This document shows positions 41,859-50,703 of a DNA stretch of 64,000 bases, in pieces (positions within the stretch are counted from its first letter, which is position 1; each line of letters begins with the position of its first letter). The DNA comes from Propionivibrio soli. GTDB taxonomy: Bacteria > Pseudomonadota > Gammaproteobacteria > Burkholderiales > Rhodocyclaceae. The position numbers and the translations under genes were made by a program. The notes beneath the pieces are model-generated. The model searched no databases. It was not told the origin of the DNA and saw nothing but the letters and a program-made list of their open reading frames with translations. The DNA is taken from assembly GCF_025770765.1 (NCBI RefSeq), contig NZ_JANZKY010000012.1, forward strand, positions 1 to 64,000, written 5' to 3'.

Positions 41859-42536
41859 ATGAAGATCCTGGTCGTCGAAGACGAGGCGAAGACCGGAAGT
41901 TATTTGAAGCAGGGACTGGCCGAGGCAGGCTTCGTCGTTGACCTTGCACGCGACGGTGAAGATGGCCTGCACGACGCGCTGACCGTCGACTACGACCTTG
42001 TGATTCTCGACGTGATGCTTCCGCGGCTCGATGGCTGGAGCGTTTTGCGCGGCATACGGGCCGCGGGTAAGGGCATCCCGGTGCTTTTTCTGACGGCGCG
42101 CGATCATGTCGATGACCGCGTGCATGGGCTTGAGCTCGGTGCCGATGACTACCTCGTCAAACCCTTTGCTTTCTCCGAGCTGTTGGCACGGGTGCGTACG
42201 CTGCTGCGGCGTGGCAACCGGGCCAAGGAGGCGGAGGTACTCCGCGCCGCCGATCTCGAACTCGATCTCTTACGCCGCCGAGTGACGCGTGCGGGTAAAC
42301 GCATCGAATTGACGGCAAAAGAATTTTTGCTGCTTGAACTGTTGTTGCGCCGACAGGGCGAAGTGTTGCCCCGTTCGCTCATCGCGTCGCAGGTGTGGGA
42401 TATGAACTTCGACAGCGATACCAACGTCATCGAGGTGGCCATGCGTCGCTTGCGCGCAAAGATGGATGACGAATTCGAACCGAAGCTGATCCGTACCGTG
42501 CGCGGTATGGGGTATGTGTTGGAGGCAGCGGGGTGA
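41859..42536 (+). CDS. cusR: OmpR-family heavy-metal response regulator (CusR/CzcR type)
   Basis: 226 residues from the ATG at 41859, chosen for AAGGAG six bases upstream; an ATG at 41853 lies on top of that site. Receiver with [19 protein letters not shown] (the CusR/CzcR/PcoR-type opening), Asp in [14 protein letters not shown] and Lys in YLVKPF; winged helix at about 130-225 with [20 protein letters not shown] and [13 protein letters not shown]. It should activate metal efflux genes, but the adjacent pump gene is dead, so its current targets must lie elsewhere. It overlaps the kinase gene by 4 bases. Confidence 0.9.
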   Translation: MKILVVEDEAKTGSYLKQGLAEAGFVVDLARDGEDGLHDALTVDYDLVILDVMLPRLDGWSVLRGIRAAGKGIPVLFLTARDHVDDRVHGLELGADDYLVKPFAFSELLARVRTLLRRGNRAKEAEVLRAADLELDLLRRRVTRAGKRIELTAKEFLLLELLLRRQGEVLPRSLIASQVWDMNFDSDTNVIEVAMRRLRAKMDDEFEPKLIRTVRGMGYVLEAAG

Positions 42537-43933
42537 GGCCCGTCCGGGGTATGTCGATCACCCTGCGCCTGACGGCCCTTTTCGCCGTGGGCTCGACAAT
42601 TGTGCTGCTCGTTCTCGGTTATCTGATCGGCGGCTCAGTCGAGCGGCACTTCGAGGAGCAGGACCTCGATGTGCTGATAGGCAAACTCAAGCTGACGCAG
42701 CGCATGTTGGAGAAGGTGCGAAGCTCGGCAGACCTCGACCATCTGGCACAGCAGCTTGACGACTCTCTTGTCGGGCACGAGGGGCTCGCGGTCGTGGTCA
42801 AGATTCCGAACGATCAGTTGATCTTTGCGACGAGCGGCGCGGATTTCCCCCGAGCCCTCCTGGAGAAACCACTGAGTGAATCCGAGGCGTTGCGTCCGGT
42901 CGTTTGGCAGGCGGATAGCGGACGTCCATTCCGCGGCGTGGTGGTACGTACCGGGACCGGCATCGAAGGCGCGCCGCAGGCGATTGTTGGCGTGGCGATC
43001 GATATTTCGCACCATCGGCATTTCATGGCTTCGTTCCGCGTCACGTTATGGTCGTTTGTTGCTTTTGCCGCGGTCCTGACGGGATTCCTTGGTTGGTTGG
43101 CAGTCCGTCGCGGGTTGGCTCCGCTACAAGCCATCCGGAAGGAAGCGGCAGCGGTTACGGCGCATCGGCTGGACGCGCGCATCGCCGAGGAATCGGTACC
43201 GGCCGAACTGGCCGATCTGGCACGGACGCTCAACGACATGTTGTCGCGCTTGGAAGCCTCTTTCCGCCGGCTTTCCGATTTTTCTTCCGACCTTGCGCAT
43301 GAGTTCCGGACGCCGGTCAGCAATCTGCTGACGCAAACGCAGGTGATGCTCTCGCGGCCGCGCTCCGTCGACGAATACCGCGACGTACTGGCTTCGAACG
43401 TCGAGGAATTTGAACGGCTGTCGCGGATGATTGCCGACATGCTCTTCATCGCCAAGGCCGATGAAGGACAAATTGTGCCGACGCGGGAAGCACTTTGCCT
43501 TGCGGGGCTGGTCGACGAACTCGCAGAGTTTCATCGTCTTGCCGCTGAAGACAAAGGAGTTGAACTGGCGTGCTCAGGCGACGGCGTCGCACTCGGCGAT
43601 TCGCTGATGCTACGTCGCGCGATCAGCAACTTGCTCTCGAACGCGATCCGACATACGCCGCCAGGCGGGCGCGTGAGTGTGACAGTGCGAAGTCCCGGTG
43701 GTCGACGGGTGACCGTCGATATCGCAAACACGGGCGAGACGATTCCTCCGGAGCATCTGCCGCGGCTGTTCGATCGCTTCTATCGGGCCGATCCTGCGCG
43801 CAGCGGCGATGGCGGACAGTCGGGTCTCGGCCTGGCGATCGTCAAATCGATCGCCGAGGCTCACGGGGGGAGCGTGAGCGTCGTGTCTGAGGAAGGAGTC
43901 ACCCGCTTTACATTGACCCTGGCGACCGCCTAG
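42533..43933 (+). CDS. cusS: Heavy-metal sensor histidine kinase (CusS/CzcS type)
   Basis: 466 residues from a GTG within GTGA, overlapping the regulator stop. Two membrane helices (about 15-36 and 168-188) enclose a periplasmic sensor; then HAMP (about 190-240), HisKA with His in [18 protein letters not shown], and the ATPase domain ([49 protein letters not shown]). The LAHEFRTP motif and layout match kinases that respond to periplasmic Cu/Ag or Co/Zn/Cd. I see no special Cys/His cluster in the sensor, so the metal is not determined. Confidence 0.9.
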   Translation: MRPVRGMSITLRLTALFAVGSTIVLLVLGYLIGGSVERHFEEQDLDVLIGKLKLTQRMLEKVRSSADLDHLAQQLDDSLVGHEGLAVVVKIPNDQLIFATSGADFPRALLEKPLSESEALRPVVWQADSGRPFRGVVVRTGTGIEGAPQAIVGVAIDISHHRHFMASFRVTLWSFVAFAAVLTGFLGWLAVRRGLAPLQAIRKEAAAVTAHRLDARIAEESVPAELADLARTLNDMLSRLEASFRRLSDFSSDLAHEFRTPVSNLLTQTQVMLSRPRSVDEYRDVLASNVEEFERLSRMIADMLFIAKADEGQIVPTREALCLAGLVDELAEFHRLAAEDKGVELACSGDGVALGDSLMLRRAISNLLSNAIRHTPPGGRVSVTVRSPGGRRVTVDIANTGETIPPEHLPRLFDRFYRADPARSGDGGQSGLGLAIVKSIAEAHGGSVSVVSEEGVTRFTLTLATA

Positions 43934-44000
43934 AAAGGTTGCAGGGCGATCGCACATGTCTTGCCGAACCCATGGCGCCGAACGCTTGGATGGGCACCGT

Positions 44001-44026
44001 CCGGTTCTTGGCCGAAGACCGGGTTT
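44001..44026 (+). terminator. Possible terminator after cusS
   Basis: CCGGTTCTT (44001-44009) pairs with AAGACCGG (44015-44022) with one bulged T, loop GGCCG, followed by GTTTTG. It lies between the convergent cusS and anti-sigma genes. Confidence 0.5.
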
Positions 44027-44036
44027 TGTGCTCCGT

Positions 44037-44867
44037 CTACTGTCTCTCAAGCTGGTCGTACACGGCGCTCGCCACGCGCCCGAGCTCGTCTTTGCCAATC
44101 GTCGCCGATAGTGCGTAGCCGAACTTGCCGTCGACCCAGTAGAAGACGTTGACCTTGCCTTCTTGGGCGAAGCGGAACGCCGTTTCCCGGTTGGTTACGT
44201 TTTCGGTGGAAACGTACAGCGTAAGCCGCTGGCCGGTTGCATCCTGATACATGAACTGGGCAACCGGGGCCGCATTGCCCGGCAGCAAACGCCCGCCGAC
44301 GAGTTCATAACCGAGCCCGCCGAGTTTCGGCGCCTTCACCTGCGCCCCGATGCGCTTCGAGAGCCAGGTAACCAATTGTTCTTCCTGGTCGCCGCGCACC
44401 TCTACCGGCCGGCGCACGTCCGGCGAATAAACGGCGTGTGCGACGGCCGCCTGTCGTGGCAAAGGAACCACGGCCGCGAGGCTTGGAGTTGGCGCATATC
44501 TGTCGCGCGCAAACCAGCCCGTGGCGCCGCCAATTGCCGCCACGAGAACGGCGGCGGCGATGCGTTGCCACCATTCGTACCGCCGTCGCGAACCTGACAT
44601 CGCGCGCCAGCCGGCGGCGATCCCCTGCGGCGATTCGGGGTTCGGAGGGGAAGTGAGGCGACGCAGGTTTTCGGGGAGCGGCTCCTCTAGAACCGGGTCG
44701 AACAACGCCTTCAACGCGCGTTTCTGTGCCGCGTATTCCCGCATCCGGTCGGCGTCTCCGGGGTGCCTACGGAGAAAGCGTTCAACCCGCTCATGGTCCG
44801 CTTTCGGCAGTTCGCCGTCGACGTAGGCATGCAGGTCGCTCTCAGTAATTTGCGTGCGCGGACTCAT
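44037..44867 (-). CDS. Anti-sigma factor, membrane-bound
   Basis: 276 residues. A cytoplasmic N-terminal anti-sigma region (about 1-75) begins SDLHAYVDGELPKADHERV, the usual RsiW/ChrR-like pattern, but the H-x3-C-x2-C zinc motif is absent. One membrane helix follows (about 101-120, QRIAAAVLVAAIGGATGWFA) and a periplasmic domain of 155 residues with a lone FYWVDGKFGYAL. It should hold the ECF sigma factor encoded just upstream (4-base overlap) inactive until an envelope signal arrives. The periplasmic part is not a family I can name. Confidence 0.88.
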   Translation of the reverse strand: MSPRTQITESDLHAYVDGELPKADHERVERFLRRHPGDADRMREYAAQKRALKALFDPVLEEPLPENLRRLTSPPNPESPQGIAAGWRAMSGSRRRYEWWQRIAAAVLVAAIGGATGWFARDRYAPTPSLAAVVPLPRQAAVAHAVYSPDVRRPVEVRGDQEEQLVTWLSKRIGAQVKAPKLGGLGYELVGGRLLPGNAAPVAQFMYQDATGQRLTLYVSTENVTNRETAFRFAQEGKVNVFYWVDGKFGYALSATIGKDELGRVASAVYDQLERQ

Positions 44868-45373
44868 TTGACGACTCGCAAATGCGTCACGGAATCTCCC
44901 GGCTTCCCGGCCAGAATCTGGCGTAAACGCTCGCGTCCACGGGCCAGGCGGGACATCACGGTTCCAACCGGGAGTTGGAGAAGTGTTGCAACGTCCGAAT
45001 AACTCATATCTTCAAGAGCGACCAGCAACATGATCTCGCGTTGTTCTTCGGGAAGTCTATTGAGCGCGACGTCGAGGTCGAGCATTTCAAGGCGATCACT
45101 CTGTGTGGCGCGCACCGGGACATCGTGCGCACCTTCTTCGATCGGCTGCACAGGTATCGCGGCTCGCCGCAGCTGATCGACCCGGAGGTTATGCATGATA
45201 CCGAACAGCCAGGCTCGAAGATCGCTACCGGAGCGCCATTGACTGCTACGCGCCCAGGCGCGCTCCAGCGTATCCTGAACCAGATCGTCGGCGGCCGAAC
45301 GATCGCCGAGCAGCGCCCGCGCGTAGCGGCGCAGGCGCGGAATCTCGGCTTCGAGCGCTCGGCTGTCTACCAT
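44864..45373 (-). CDS. ECF-family RNA polymerase sigma factor
   Basis: 169 residues. Region 2 at about 10-75 (YARALLGDRSAADDLVQDTL, LRAWLFGIMHNLRVDQLRR) and region 4 at about 105-160 (LNRLPEEQREIMLLVALEDM, YSDVATLLQLPVGTVMSRL). No region 1 or 3, as usual in ECF sigma factors. It overlaps the anti-sigma gene by 4 bases and starts 18 bases after the secreted COG4315 gene, so all three form one operon. The regulon and signal are unknown; the type resembles EcfG-unrelated, RsiW-like pairs. Confidence 0.92.
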   Translation of the reverse strand: MVDSRALEAEIPRLRRYARALLGDRSAADDLVQDTLERAWARSSQWRSGSDLRAWLFGIMHNLRVDQLRRAAIPVQPIEEGAHDVPVRATQSDRLEMLDLDVALNRLPEEQREIMLLVALEDMSYSDVATLLQLPVGTVMSRLARGRERLRQILAGKPGDSVTHLRVVK

Positions 45374-45391
45374 CGGTGCAGGCAGAGGCGA

Positions 45392-45781
45392 TCAGGGTTT
45401 GGCCACTTGCCAAACGTTATTGACGCCATCTCCGGTCTTGTCGCCCGGTTTCTGATCCTTGACCCAGAAATACAACGGTTTGCCCTTGTAAGCCCATTGT
45501 TTGCTACCGTCGTCGCGGGTGACGACGCTGAAGTTGCCGTCGTTCATGCCATCTGCATTGGCCTTCAGCGGCGGCCAGTTCTTCGCACACGCGTCGTTGC
45601 ATGTACTCTTGTTGCTCCCCGCGACGTCGCGGTCGAAGGTGTATAAGGTCATGCCGTTGGTGCCGGTCAGGATGCCGTCCCCGACGACCGCCGGGGCCTC
45701 CGCGGCATGGGAAATCGTTCCAGCGAGAGCAAACAGGGAAACGCAAACGACGTACGCGGCTTTCGAAATACGGTTTTTCAC
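45392..45781 (-). CDS. Secreted COG4315 repeat protein (lipoprotein_15 family)
   Basis: 129 residues from a GTG at 45781 with AAGGAGG six bases upstream; an earlier ATG at 45838 is not supported. Signal peptide (about 1-25, cut after ISHAA), then two copies of the family motif: LYTFDRDVAGSNKSTCNDAC with AKNWPP, and YKGKPLYFWVKDQKPGDKTG with VNNVWQVAKP. Function is unknown; the two Cys in the first repeat may bind metal or form a disulfide. First gene of the operon with the ECF sigma and anti-sigma genes, so it is a likely target or part of the stress response. Confidence 0.87.
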   Translation of the reverse strand: MKNRISKAAYVVCVSLFALAGTISHAAEAPAVVGDGILTGTNGMTLYTFDRDVAGSNKSTCNDACAKNWPPLKANADGMNDGNFSVVTRDDGSKQWAYKGKPLYFWVKDQKPGDKTGDGVNNVWQVAKP

Positions 45782-46070
45782 GGTGGCCTCCTTCGGTTGG
45801 TACGGTGGGTGACTGGGGATTGCACCTGGTAAACGCATCCCGATCCCGATTTATTCCCGTTTGCCGGAAAAAACTCATGCGTAGACCGAGCGGCCCCGTG
45901 CACGTTCCTCCTACGGGAAGCAAGCAGTGAAGGCCGCTTGCTTCGTTCCGCGGTGTTCGGGCGAGAGAGTCAAGGGGAAGAAGCGGTAGCGGCCGATGAA
46001 GGCCGAGTGACGTGGCGAGTCCTTTGCACTCGGACAGGAGCGACGCGGGGAAATGAAACGGGGCTGGTGT

Positions 46071-46514
46071 TCAGCGGTTTCCGCCTGTCGCTGTCCCGTG
46101 GCAAACGCAGCCTTCCTGATGCGCGGCGGCGACGAGTTCGTGCAGGATGCCGCAGTCGCCCGCAAGATGCGTCGTGCCGCAACGTCCGCGCAACGCGGTG
46201 AGTTGTCGCTCGAGCGCTTGCAAACTTTGTAACCGGGCGCGGACGCGGTCGAGTTGTGCGTCGATCAAGCGATCGATATCCCCGCAATCACTTTCGGGAC
46301 GGGCGACGAAGTCAAGCAGCCGGGAAATGTCGGCCAACCCGATGTCGAGTGCCCGGCAGTGGCGTATGAAGGCAAGACGTTCCACGTGCTCCGGGCCGTA
46401 CGCCCGATAGCCATTGTCGTGTCGCCCGGGAACAGGCAACAGGCCTGCTTTTTCGTAATAGCGGATCGTTTCCGTATCAACCCCGGTAGCCCGGCCCAAC
46501 TCGCCTATGCGCAT
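46071..46514 (-). CDS. cadR: CadR/PbrR-type MerR regulator
   Basis: 147 residues. The N-terminal MerR helix-turn-helix (MRIGELGRATGVDTETIRYY, EKAGLLP) is followed by the long dimer helix and Cys-rich metal loop. Cys residues fit the Cd/Pb branch: Cys in ARPESDCGDIDRL, Cys in LRGRCGTTH and AGDCGILHELV, plus a C-terminal CVCHG. It should bind Cd(II)/Pb(II) (perhaps Zn(II)) and twist the divergent promoter upstream of the cation transporter gene into an active form. The promoter has the expected 19-base spacer. Confidence 0.9.
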   Translation of the reverse strand: MRIGELGRATGVDTETIRYYEKAGLLPVPGRHDNGYRAYGPEHVERLAFIRHCRALDIGLADISRLLDFVARPESDCGDIDRLIDAQLDRVRARLQSLQALERQLTALRGRCGTTHLAGDCGILHELVAAAHQEGCVCHGTATGGNR

Positions 46515-46585
46515 GCTTGGTCCCCTTGCAACGCCTCTGGTCCGCGTCTCGCTCGTTGCTCAACGTACTCCGTGATTTTACCCGC

Positions 46586-46616
46586 TTGACCTTGGAGCAA
46601 CTACAGGGTGTGCAAT
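46586..46616 (+). promoter_or_regulatory. MerR-type promoter and CadR operator
   Basis: -35 TTGACC (46586-46591) and -10 TGCAAT (46611-46616) are separated by 19 bases, the overlong spacer typical of MerR-controlled promoters. An imperfect dyad ACCTTG/CAGGGT (46589-46609) fills the spacer. It lies between cadR and the cation transporter and points to the latter. Confidence 0.75.
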
Positions 46617-46649
46617 GGCGCTATCAACGCATAGAACGAGGAGAACATC

Positions 46650-47348
46650 ATGCCAGCCTGTAACTGCCATTCCGCGTGCGAAACGTCGGCAGCGGTCAGT
46701 CCGAGGTATCGCAAGGCGCTGTGGATTGCGCTCGTAGTCAACGCGGTTATGTTCGTCGTCGAGATGGTCGGCGGCTGGCAGGCGGGATCGGTATCGCTGT
46801 TTGCCGACGCCGTCGATTTTGCCGGTGACGCGGCCAATTATGGGATATCCCTCTTCGTGCTGGCCCTCGGCGCCACGTGGCGGTCGCGAGCGGCACTCGT
46901 AAAAGGAATTTCGATGGCGGCTTTCGGCATCTTTGTCATCGGACGTGCGGGATGGGCGGCCATTGCAGGTATTCCGCCAGAACCGGCGACGATGGGGGCG
47001 ATCGGTTTTCTCGCGTTGGCAGCCAACGCATCGGTGGGCGTCTTGCTCTATACCTATCGCGAAGGCGACGCCAACATGCGCTCGGTCTGGCTTTGCAGCC
47101 GCAACGACGCCATCGGTAACGTGGCTGTCATGCTAGCCGCTGCCGGCGTCTTTGGTACTGGTGAGGGATGGCCAGACATCGTGGTGGCGGCGATCATGGC
47201 CGGATTGGGGCTTTCGGCCGGCATTTCTGTGGTGCGTCAGGCGAGACGCGAGCTTACGCCCGCCGCTGTTGCGGGTTCTCCGTCCGCTGGCGAGGCGGTA
47301 GTGGCGGTACCTGTTGCCTTCGCATCGAAGCGGAACGTGCCGCACTGA
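46650..47348 (+). CDS. CDF-type cation transporter lacking the cytoplasmic domain
   Basis: 232 residues with six membrane helices and almost no cytoplasmic C-terminal domain (only about 30 disordered residues after TM6), against about 300 for ordinary cation diffusion facilitators. The N-terminus has a Cys cluster (Cys4, Cys6, Cys10 in MPACNCHSAC). TM2 carries DAVDFAGDAANYG (Asp56-x3-Asp60) and TM5 SRNDAIGN, the likely metal site. AGGAGA precedes the ATG. Regulation by the divergent CadR points to Cd, Pb or Zn export. The alternative is uptake, but the context makes that unlikely. Confidence 0.85.
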   Translation: MPACNCHSACETSAAVSPRYRKALWIALVVNAVMFVVEMVGGWQAGSVSLFADAVDFAGDAANYGISLFVLALGATWRSRAALVKGISMAAFGIFVIGRAGWAAIAGIPPEPATMGAIGFLALAANASVGVLLYTYREGDANMRSVWLCSRNDAIGNVAVMLAAAGVFGTGEGWPDIVVAAIMAGLGLSAGISVVRQARRELTPAAVAGSPSAGEAVVAVPVAFASKRNVPH

Positions 47349-47454
47349 TCAAGGAGGGGCAGGGCGTGACCCGCGCCATCCGTTCGTCAGCCAGGATTGA
47401 TCGGACGACCTGACAGATGCGGAGCACCGACGGGTAGGAGGTAGAATACGGCCC

Positions 47455-48132
47455 ATGAACGTTCTTGCTCTCGAAACCGCCGCTGATCCCGGATCGATCG
47501 CGCTGTGGCGGGATGGTGAAGTCGTCGCGCGCTCGTGCCCCGAAGGCCGGGCGAACTCCGAGACCCTATTGCCGCTCGCCGAGGCTGTGCTCACCGAGGC
47601 CAACTTGCGCTTTTCAGAACTTGATGCGGTCGCTTTTGGCGCCGGACCCGGCTCGTTCACCGGACTGCGGGTCGCTTGCGGTGTAGCGCAAGGACTGGCG
47701 ATGGGCCGCGATTTGCCGTTGCTCGGCATCGGGACGCTCGAGGCGATGGCGTTAGCCAGTGCAGGCAAGCGCGTCTTGGTGGCGCTTGATGCGCGCATGG
47801 GCGAGGTTTATTTCGGAGTCTTCGAACATGGGCGGTTGCAGGGAGAAATAGGCGTTTTCCCACCGTCCGACGTTCCGCTACCCGATTCGCGCGGTTGGCT
47901 CGCGTGTGGGAATGGGATCGCGGCGTACCCTGTCCTGCGCGAGCGGCTGTCGCCCTACGTGAATGAGTGGCGGCCTGATGTGATGCCGTCCGCCGACGCC
48001 GTCGTCAGGCTTGCTGCTCCGCGTCTTGAGCGCGGCGAACGCATCGATCCGGCCGACGCTGCGCCTCTCTACGTTCGGGATAAAGTCGCCCGCACGGTTG
48101 CTGAACGCCTCGCTGAAGGGGGCCGCGCCTGA
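47455..48132 (+). CDS. tsaB: tRNA t6A synthesis protein TsaB
   Basis: 225 residues, ASKHA fold. MNVLALETAADPGSIAL at the start, GRANSETLLPLAEAVL and the central AFGAGPGSFTGLRVACGVAQGLA are the family marks. TsaB is the scaffold partner of TsaD in making N6-threonylcarbamoyladenosine at position 37 of ANN-decoding tRNAs. Its stop codon overlaps the rimI start by one base (TGATG), the common tsaB-rimI pairing. Confidence 0.95.
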   Translation: MNVLALETAADPGSIALWRDGEVVARSCPEGRANSETLLPLAEAVLTEANLRFSELDAVAFGAGPGSFTGLRVACGVAQGLAMGRDLPLLGIGTLEAMALASAGKRVLVALDARMGEVYFGVFEHGRLQGEIGVFPPSDVPLPDSRGWLACGNGIAAYPVLRERLSPYVNEWRPDVMPSADAVVRLAAPRLERGERIDPADAAPLYVRDKVARTVAERLAEGGRA

Positions 48133-48608
48133 TGAGCGCCGTGTTGCAGCCGCACATTGAGATGTTGCCGATGGCTCTATACGATGTCGACGAGGTATTG
48201 GCGATTGAATACGCCGTCTGCCCGTTTCCCTGGGGGCGCGGTAATTTCACCGACTCGCTCGCCAGCGGCTACAGTTGCTGGGTTTGCCGCGTCGACGGCG
48301 AAATGGTGGGTTACTTTGTTCTCATGATGGTGATCGACGAGGCTCACCTGCTAACGATCAGCGTGGCAAAAAAACGGCAAGGGATGGGCTTTGGCGCGCG
48401 GTTGCTGCGGCATGCGATGGAAACTGCTCAGGGCGGAGGCGCCAAACGCATGTTTCTCGAAGTGCGCCCGTCGAACGAGAAAGCGCAGACGCTGTACAGG
48501 CATTTCGGCTTTCGCCAGATCGGTGTCCGGCGCGATTACTATCCGGCCGTGGGCGGTCGCGAGAATGCGCTCGTGCTCGCCCGCGAACTGACGGAGAACG
48601 TGGCGTGA
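48132..48608 (+). CDS. rimI: Ribosomal-protein S18 alanine N-acetyltransferase RimI
   Basis: 158 residues, GNAT fold. The acetyl-CoA loop reads SVAKKRQGMGFGARLL, with typical flanks CPFPWGRGNF near the N-terminus and FLEVRPSNEKAQTLYRHFGF. It acetylates the N-terminal Ala of ribosomal protein S18 and can act on other proteins. It lies between tsaB (1-base overlap) and the glycosylase gene (4-base overlap), so all three are read as one coupled unit. Confidence 0.94.
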   Translation: MSAVLQPHIEMLPMALYDVDEVLAIEYAVCPFPWGRGNFTDSLASGYSCWVCRVDGEMVGYFVLMMVIDEAHLLTISVAKKRQGMGFGARLLRHAMETAQGGGAKRMFLEVRPSNEKAQTLYRHFGFRQIGVRRDYYPAVGGRENALVLARELTENVA

Positions 48609-49375
48609 ATCTCACGCGCGACCGAATTCTTGCCGAGATGGGTTTCGACCCTCTGTGGAAGCGGCGAGATGCGCCGCGCGGCAGCGGCGATATCCCTGCA
48701 GAAGTGCAGGATCAACCGATCGTTGTCGACGAACCGACGCACGCCGACATGGCGACGGGCCTGAATGTTTCCGGTTTACGCGGCGCCGATGAGGAACTCG
48801 GCTGGGACGAACTGATTTCGCGTATCAAAGGGTGTACCGCCTGCGGATTGTGCCGTGAACGTAAACAGGCGGTGCCTGGCGTCGGTGACCGGAACGCGGA
48901 TTGGCTGTTCATCGGTGAGGGACCCGGGGCGGAAGAGGACGCGCGCGGCGAACCCTTTGTCGGCGCCGCCGGAAAGCTGCTCGACGCAATGCTGGCGGCG
49001 ATCGACCTCAAACGCGGAGAGAACGTCTATATCGGCAATGCGGTGAAATGCCGGCCGCCAGGGAACCGTACGCCCGAGCCGGAAGAAATGGCGGCGTGCT
49101 TCCCCTATCTGAAACGTCAAATCGAACTTATCCGTCCCCGGTTGATTGTTCTTCTTGGTCGTGCCGCGGTGCACGCCGTGCTTGCCGAGGATCGGTCGCT
49201 TTCCGGCTTGCGCGGGAAGACGCTCTCCTATCGCAACGAAGGCGAAGGGCGCGATATTCCAGTCATCGTTACCTACCACCCCGCGTATTTGCTGCGAAAT
49301 CTGCCGGACAAGGCCAAGGCTTGGGAAGACCTGTGCCGCGCGCGTGCGCTGATGCGGGAAACCAGCGGCGGATGA
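48605..49375 (+). CDS. Uracil-DNA glycosylase, family 4 (Fe-S)
   Basis: 256 residues from a GTG within GTGA that overlaps the rimI stop; an upstream open frame to 48275 is antisense-like and rejected. The catalytic motif is [17 protein letters not shown], the later motif YHPAYLLRN, and the four cluster cysteines fit CTACGLC in the N-terminal half and [18 protein letters not shown]. Family 4 enzymes remove uracil from DNA and carry a [4Fe-4S] cluster. The N-terminal 70 residues form a variable extension as in other betaproteobacteria. Conserved neighbour of tsaB-rimI. Confidence 0.93.
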   Translation: MNLTRDRILAEMGFDPLWKRRDAPRGSGDIPAEVQDQPIVVDEPTHADMATGLNVSGLRGADEELGWDELISRIKGCTACGLCRERKQAVPGVGDRNADWLFIGEGPGAEEDARGEPFVGAAGKLLDAMLAAIDLKRGENVYIGNAVKCRPPGNRTPEPEEMAACFPYLKRQIELIRPRLIVLLGRAAVHAVLAEDRSLSGLRGKTLSYRNEGEGRDIPVIVTYHPAYLLRNLPDKAKAWEDLCRARALMRETSGG

Positions 49376-49384
49376 TGCTTGTTG

Positions 49385-49412
49385 CGGAAAAAGCGCTAAA
49401 GCGCTTCTTCCG
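49385..49412. terminator. Hairpin between convergent genes
   Basis: CGGAAAAAGCGC (49385-49396), loop TAAA, GCGCTTCTTCCG (49401-49412): 11 of 12 pairs. It lies between the glycosylase and hemerythrin genes and can end both transcripts, though neither side has a long T run. Confidence 0.6.
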
Positions 49413-49436
49413 TAGAGTACGGTCCTCTGGCGTTTT

Positions 49437-49877
49437 CTAAGGCTTGGCGGGCGAGAGCGTATCCTCTGTTTTCACTTGGAAGTCATTCCGGACGTAGGCT
49501 GCCAGGCGCTTGTCTTCCTGCGTCGTATGCAGCGCGAACCATTGGAACAGATAATCGACGATAGGCGAGGCGCCGTGTTCGCGGTTATGTAGGCCGTGCA
49601 TCTTGTTTTCCAGCTCGGCGAGCAGGTATCGGTGCCGTTGTTGGTGCAGAGCGCGTTCCGGATAGCCGCGGGTTTCCATGATGTTTTCTTCGCTCGTGAA
49701 GTGGAAATCGGCGTATTTGTAGATTTCGCGCAGCGTCCTCGCCATTTGCGCTTCCGGCACACCGATTTCGGACTGATGCGACAGGTCACGGATCAGGCTG
49801 AGAAAAACGCGGTGCTCGGCATCGATGCGCTCGTTTCCCACTTCGAACCTGGAATCCCAGGCGAGGTTGATAGCCAT
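49437..49877 (-). CDS. Bacteriohemerythrin
   Basis: 146 residues from the ATG at 49877 (GGGAG upstream); the frame open to 49985 is not supported. A four-helix bundle with the diiron ligands in order: His in DAEHRVF, His and Glu in FHFTSEENIM, His pair in HQQRHRYL, and His and Asp in FALHTTQEDKRL. It binds O2 reversibly and is common in microaerophilic and motile bacteria, as oxygen store or sensor. Single gene, convergent with the glycosylase gene and divergent from lemA. Confidence 0.94.
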   Translation of the reverse strand: MAINLAWDSRFEVGNERIDAEHRVFLSLIRDLSHQSEIGVPEAQMARTLREIYKYADFHFTSEENIMETRGYPERALHQQRHRYLLAELENKMHGLHNREHGASPIVDYLFQWFALHTTQEDKRLAAYVRNDFQVKTEDTLSPAKP

Positions 49878-50102
49878 TTTTTTCTCCCTGCGAAAAACCG
49901 GGGCAGTTATCCCGGGCTTTGGGCTAACCATTTTACCGAGCATTGGTTTCACCGGAACGGTTGGACTGTGTGGATAGCGTACCAAGGGAGCCCTTCTCTT
50001 GTATTCTCATGCAGCGTACCCATATTCCGTGGTGCTGAACAAAGGCCCTTGCGGGTCTGTGTCCGATTCGGCCAAATTCTCAACAATGACGGAGAAAAAC
50101 AG

Positions 50103-50699
50103 ATGCGCCTTCGAATCGTCGCTGTTCTCGCCCTGCTTGCCAGTCTGCTCACCGGTTGCGGGTACAACACGTTCCAGACCGGGGATGAGGCAATCAAGTC
50201 CGCCTGGTCGGAGGTGCTCAACCAGTATCAGCGCCGTGCCGACTTGGTTCCCAATCTCGTCAATACCGTGCAGGGATATGCGAGCCACGAAAAGGATGTG
50301 CTGACCCAGGTAACGCAAGCACGGGCCCAGGTGGGAAGCATTCAGGCAACGCCGGAACTGATCAACGATCCGCAGGCGTTCTCGCGGTTCCAGCAGGCGC
50401 AAGCCGGATTGACGAGCGCTCTCTCGCGCCTCCTCGTGGTCGCCGAGAATTACCCGAACCTGAAGGCCGACGCGGCTTTCCGTGATTTGCAGGCGCAACT
50501 CGAAGGCACGGAGAACCGCATCACCGTGGCCCGGAACCGTTACATCAAGGCGGTAGAGGCTTACAACGTTTCGGTGCGTACTTTCCCCAACAATCTGACA
50601 GCGAAGATGTTCGGCTATGACGTGAAGCCGAACTTCAGCGTTGAGAACGAGAAAGCGATTTCCGTTGCTCCGAAGGTGGATTTTGGCGCCAAACCATAA
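50103..50699 (+). CDS. lemA: LemA family lipoprotein
   Basis: 198 residues from the ATG at 50103 (GGAGAA upstream); the long open frame from 49596 is antisense to the hemerythrin gene. Lipobox LLTGC (Cys19), then the all-helical LemA fold with YQRRADLVPNLVNTVQGYAS and RYIKAVEAYNVSVRTFPNNL. LemA proteins are envelope proteins of unknown function often found with TPM-domain genes, as here: two follow directly. Confidence 0.93.
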   Translation: MRLRIVAVLALLASLLTGCGYNTFQTGDEAIKSAWSEVLNQYQRRADLVPNLVNTVQGYASHEKDVLTQVTQARAQVGSIQATPELINDPQAFSRFQQAQAGLTSALSRLLVVAENYPNLKADAAFRDLQAQLEGTENRITVARNRYIKAVEAYNVSVRTFPNNLTAKMFGYDVKPNFSVENEKAISVAPKVDFGAKP

Positions 50700-50703
50700 T
50701 GTG

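Noticed and set aside
48275-48604. Upstream extension of the uracil-DNA glycosylase gene
   Set aside because: It overlaps rimI in another frame and is Arg-rich, as expected for a shadow; the GTGA overlap gives the natural start.
49596-50102. Long upstream extension of lemA
   Set aside because: It is antisense to the bacteriohemerythrin gene, and the lipoprotein signal peptide with its ribosome binding site begins at 50103.
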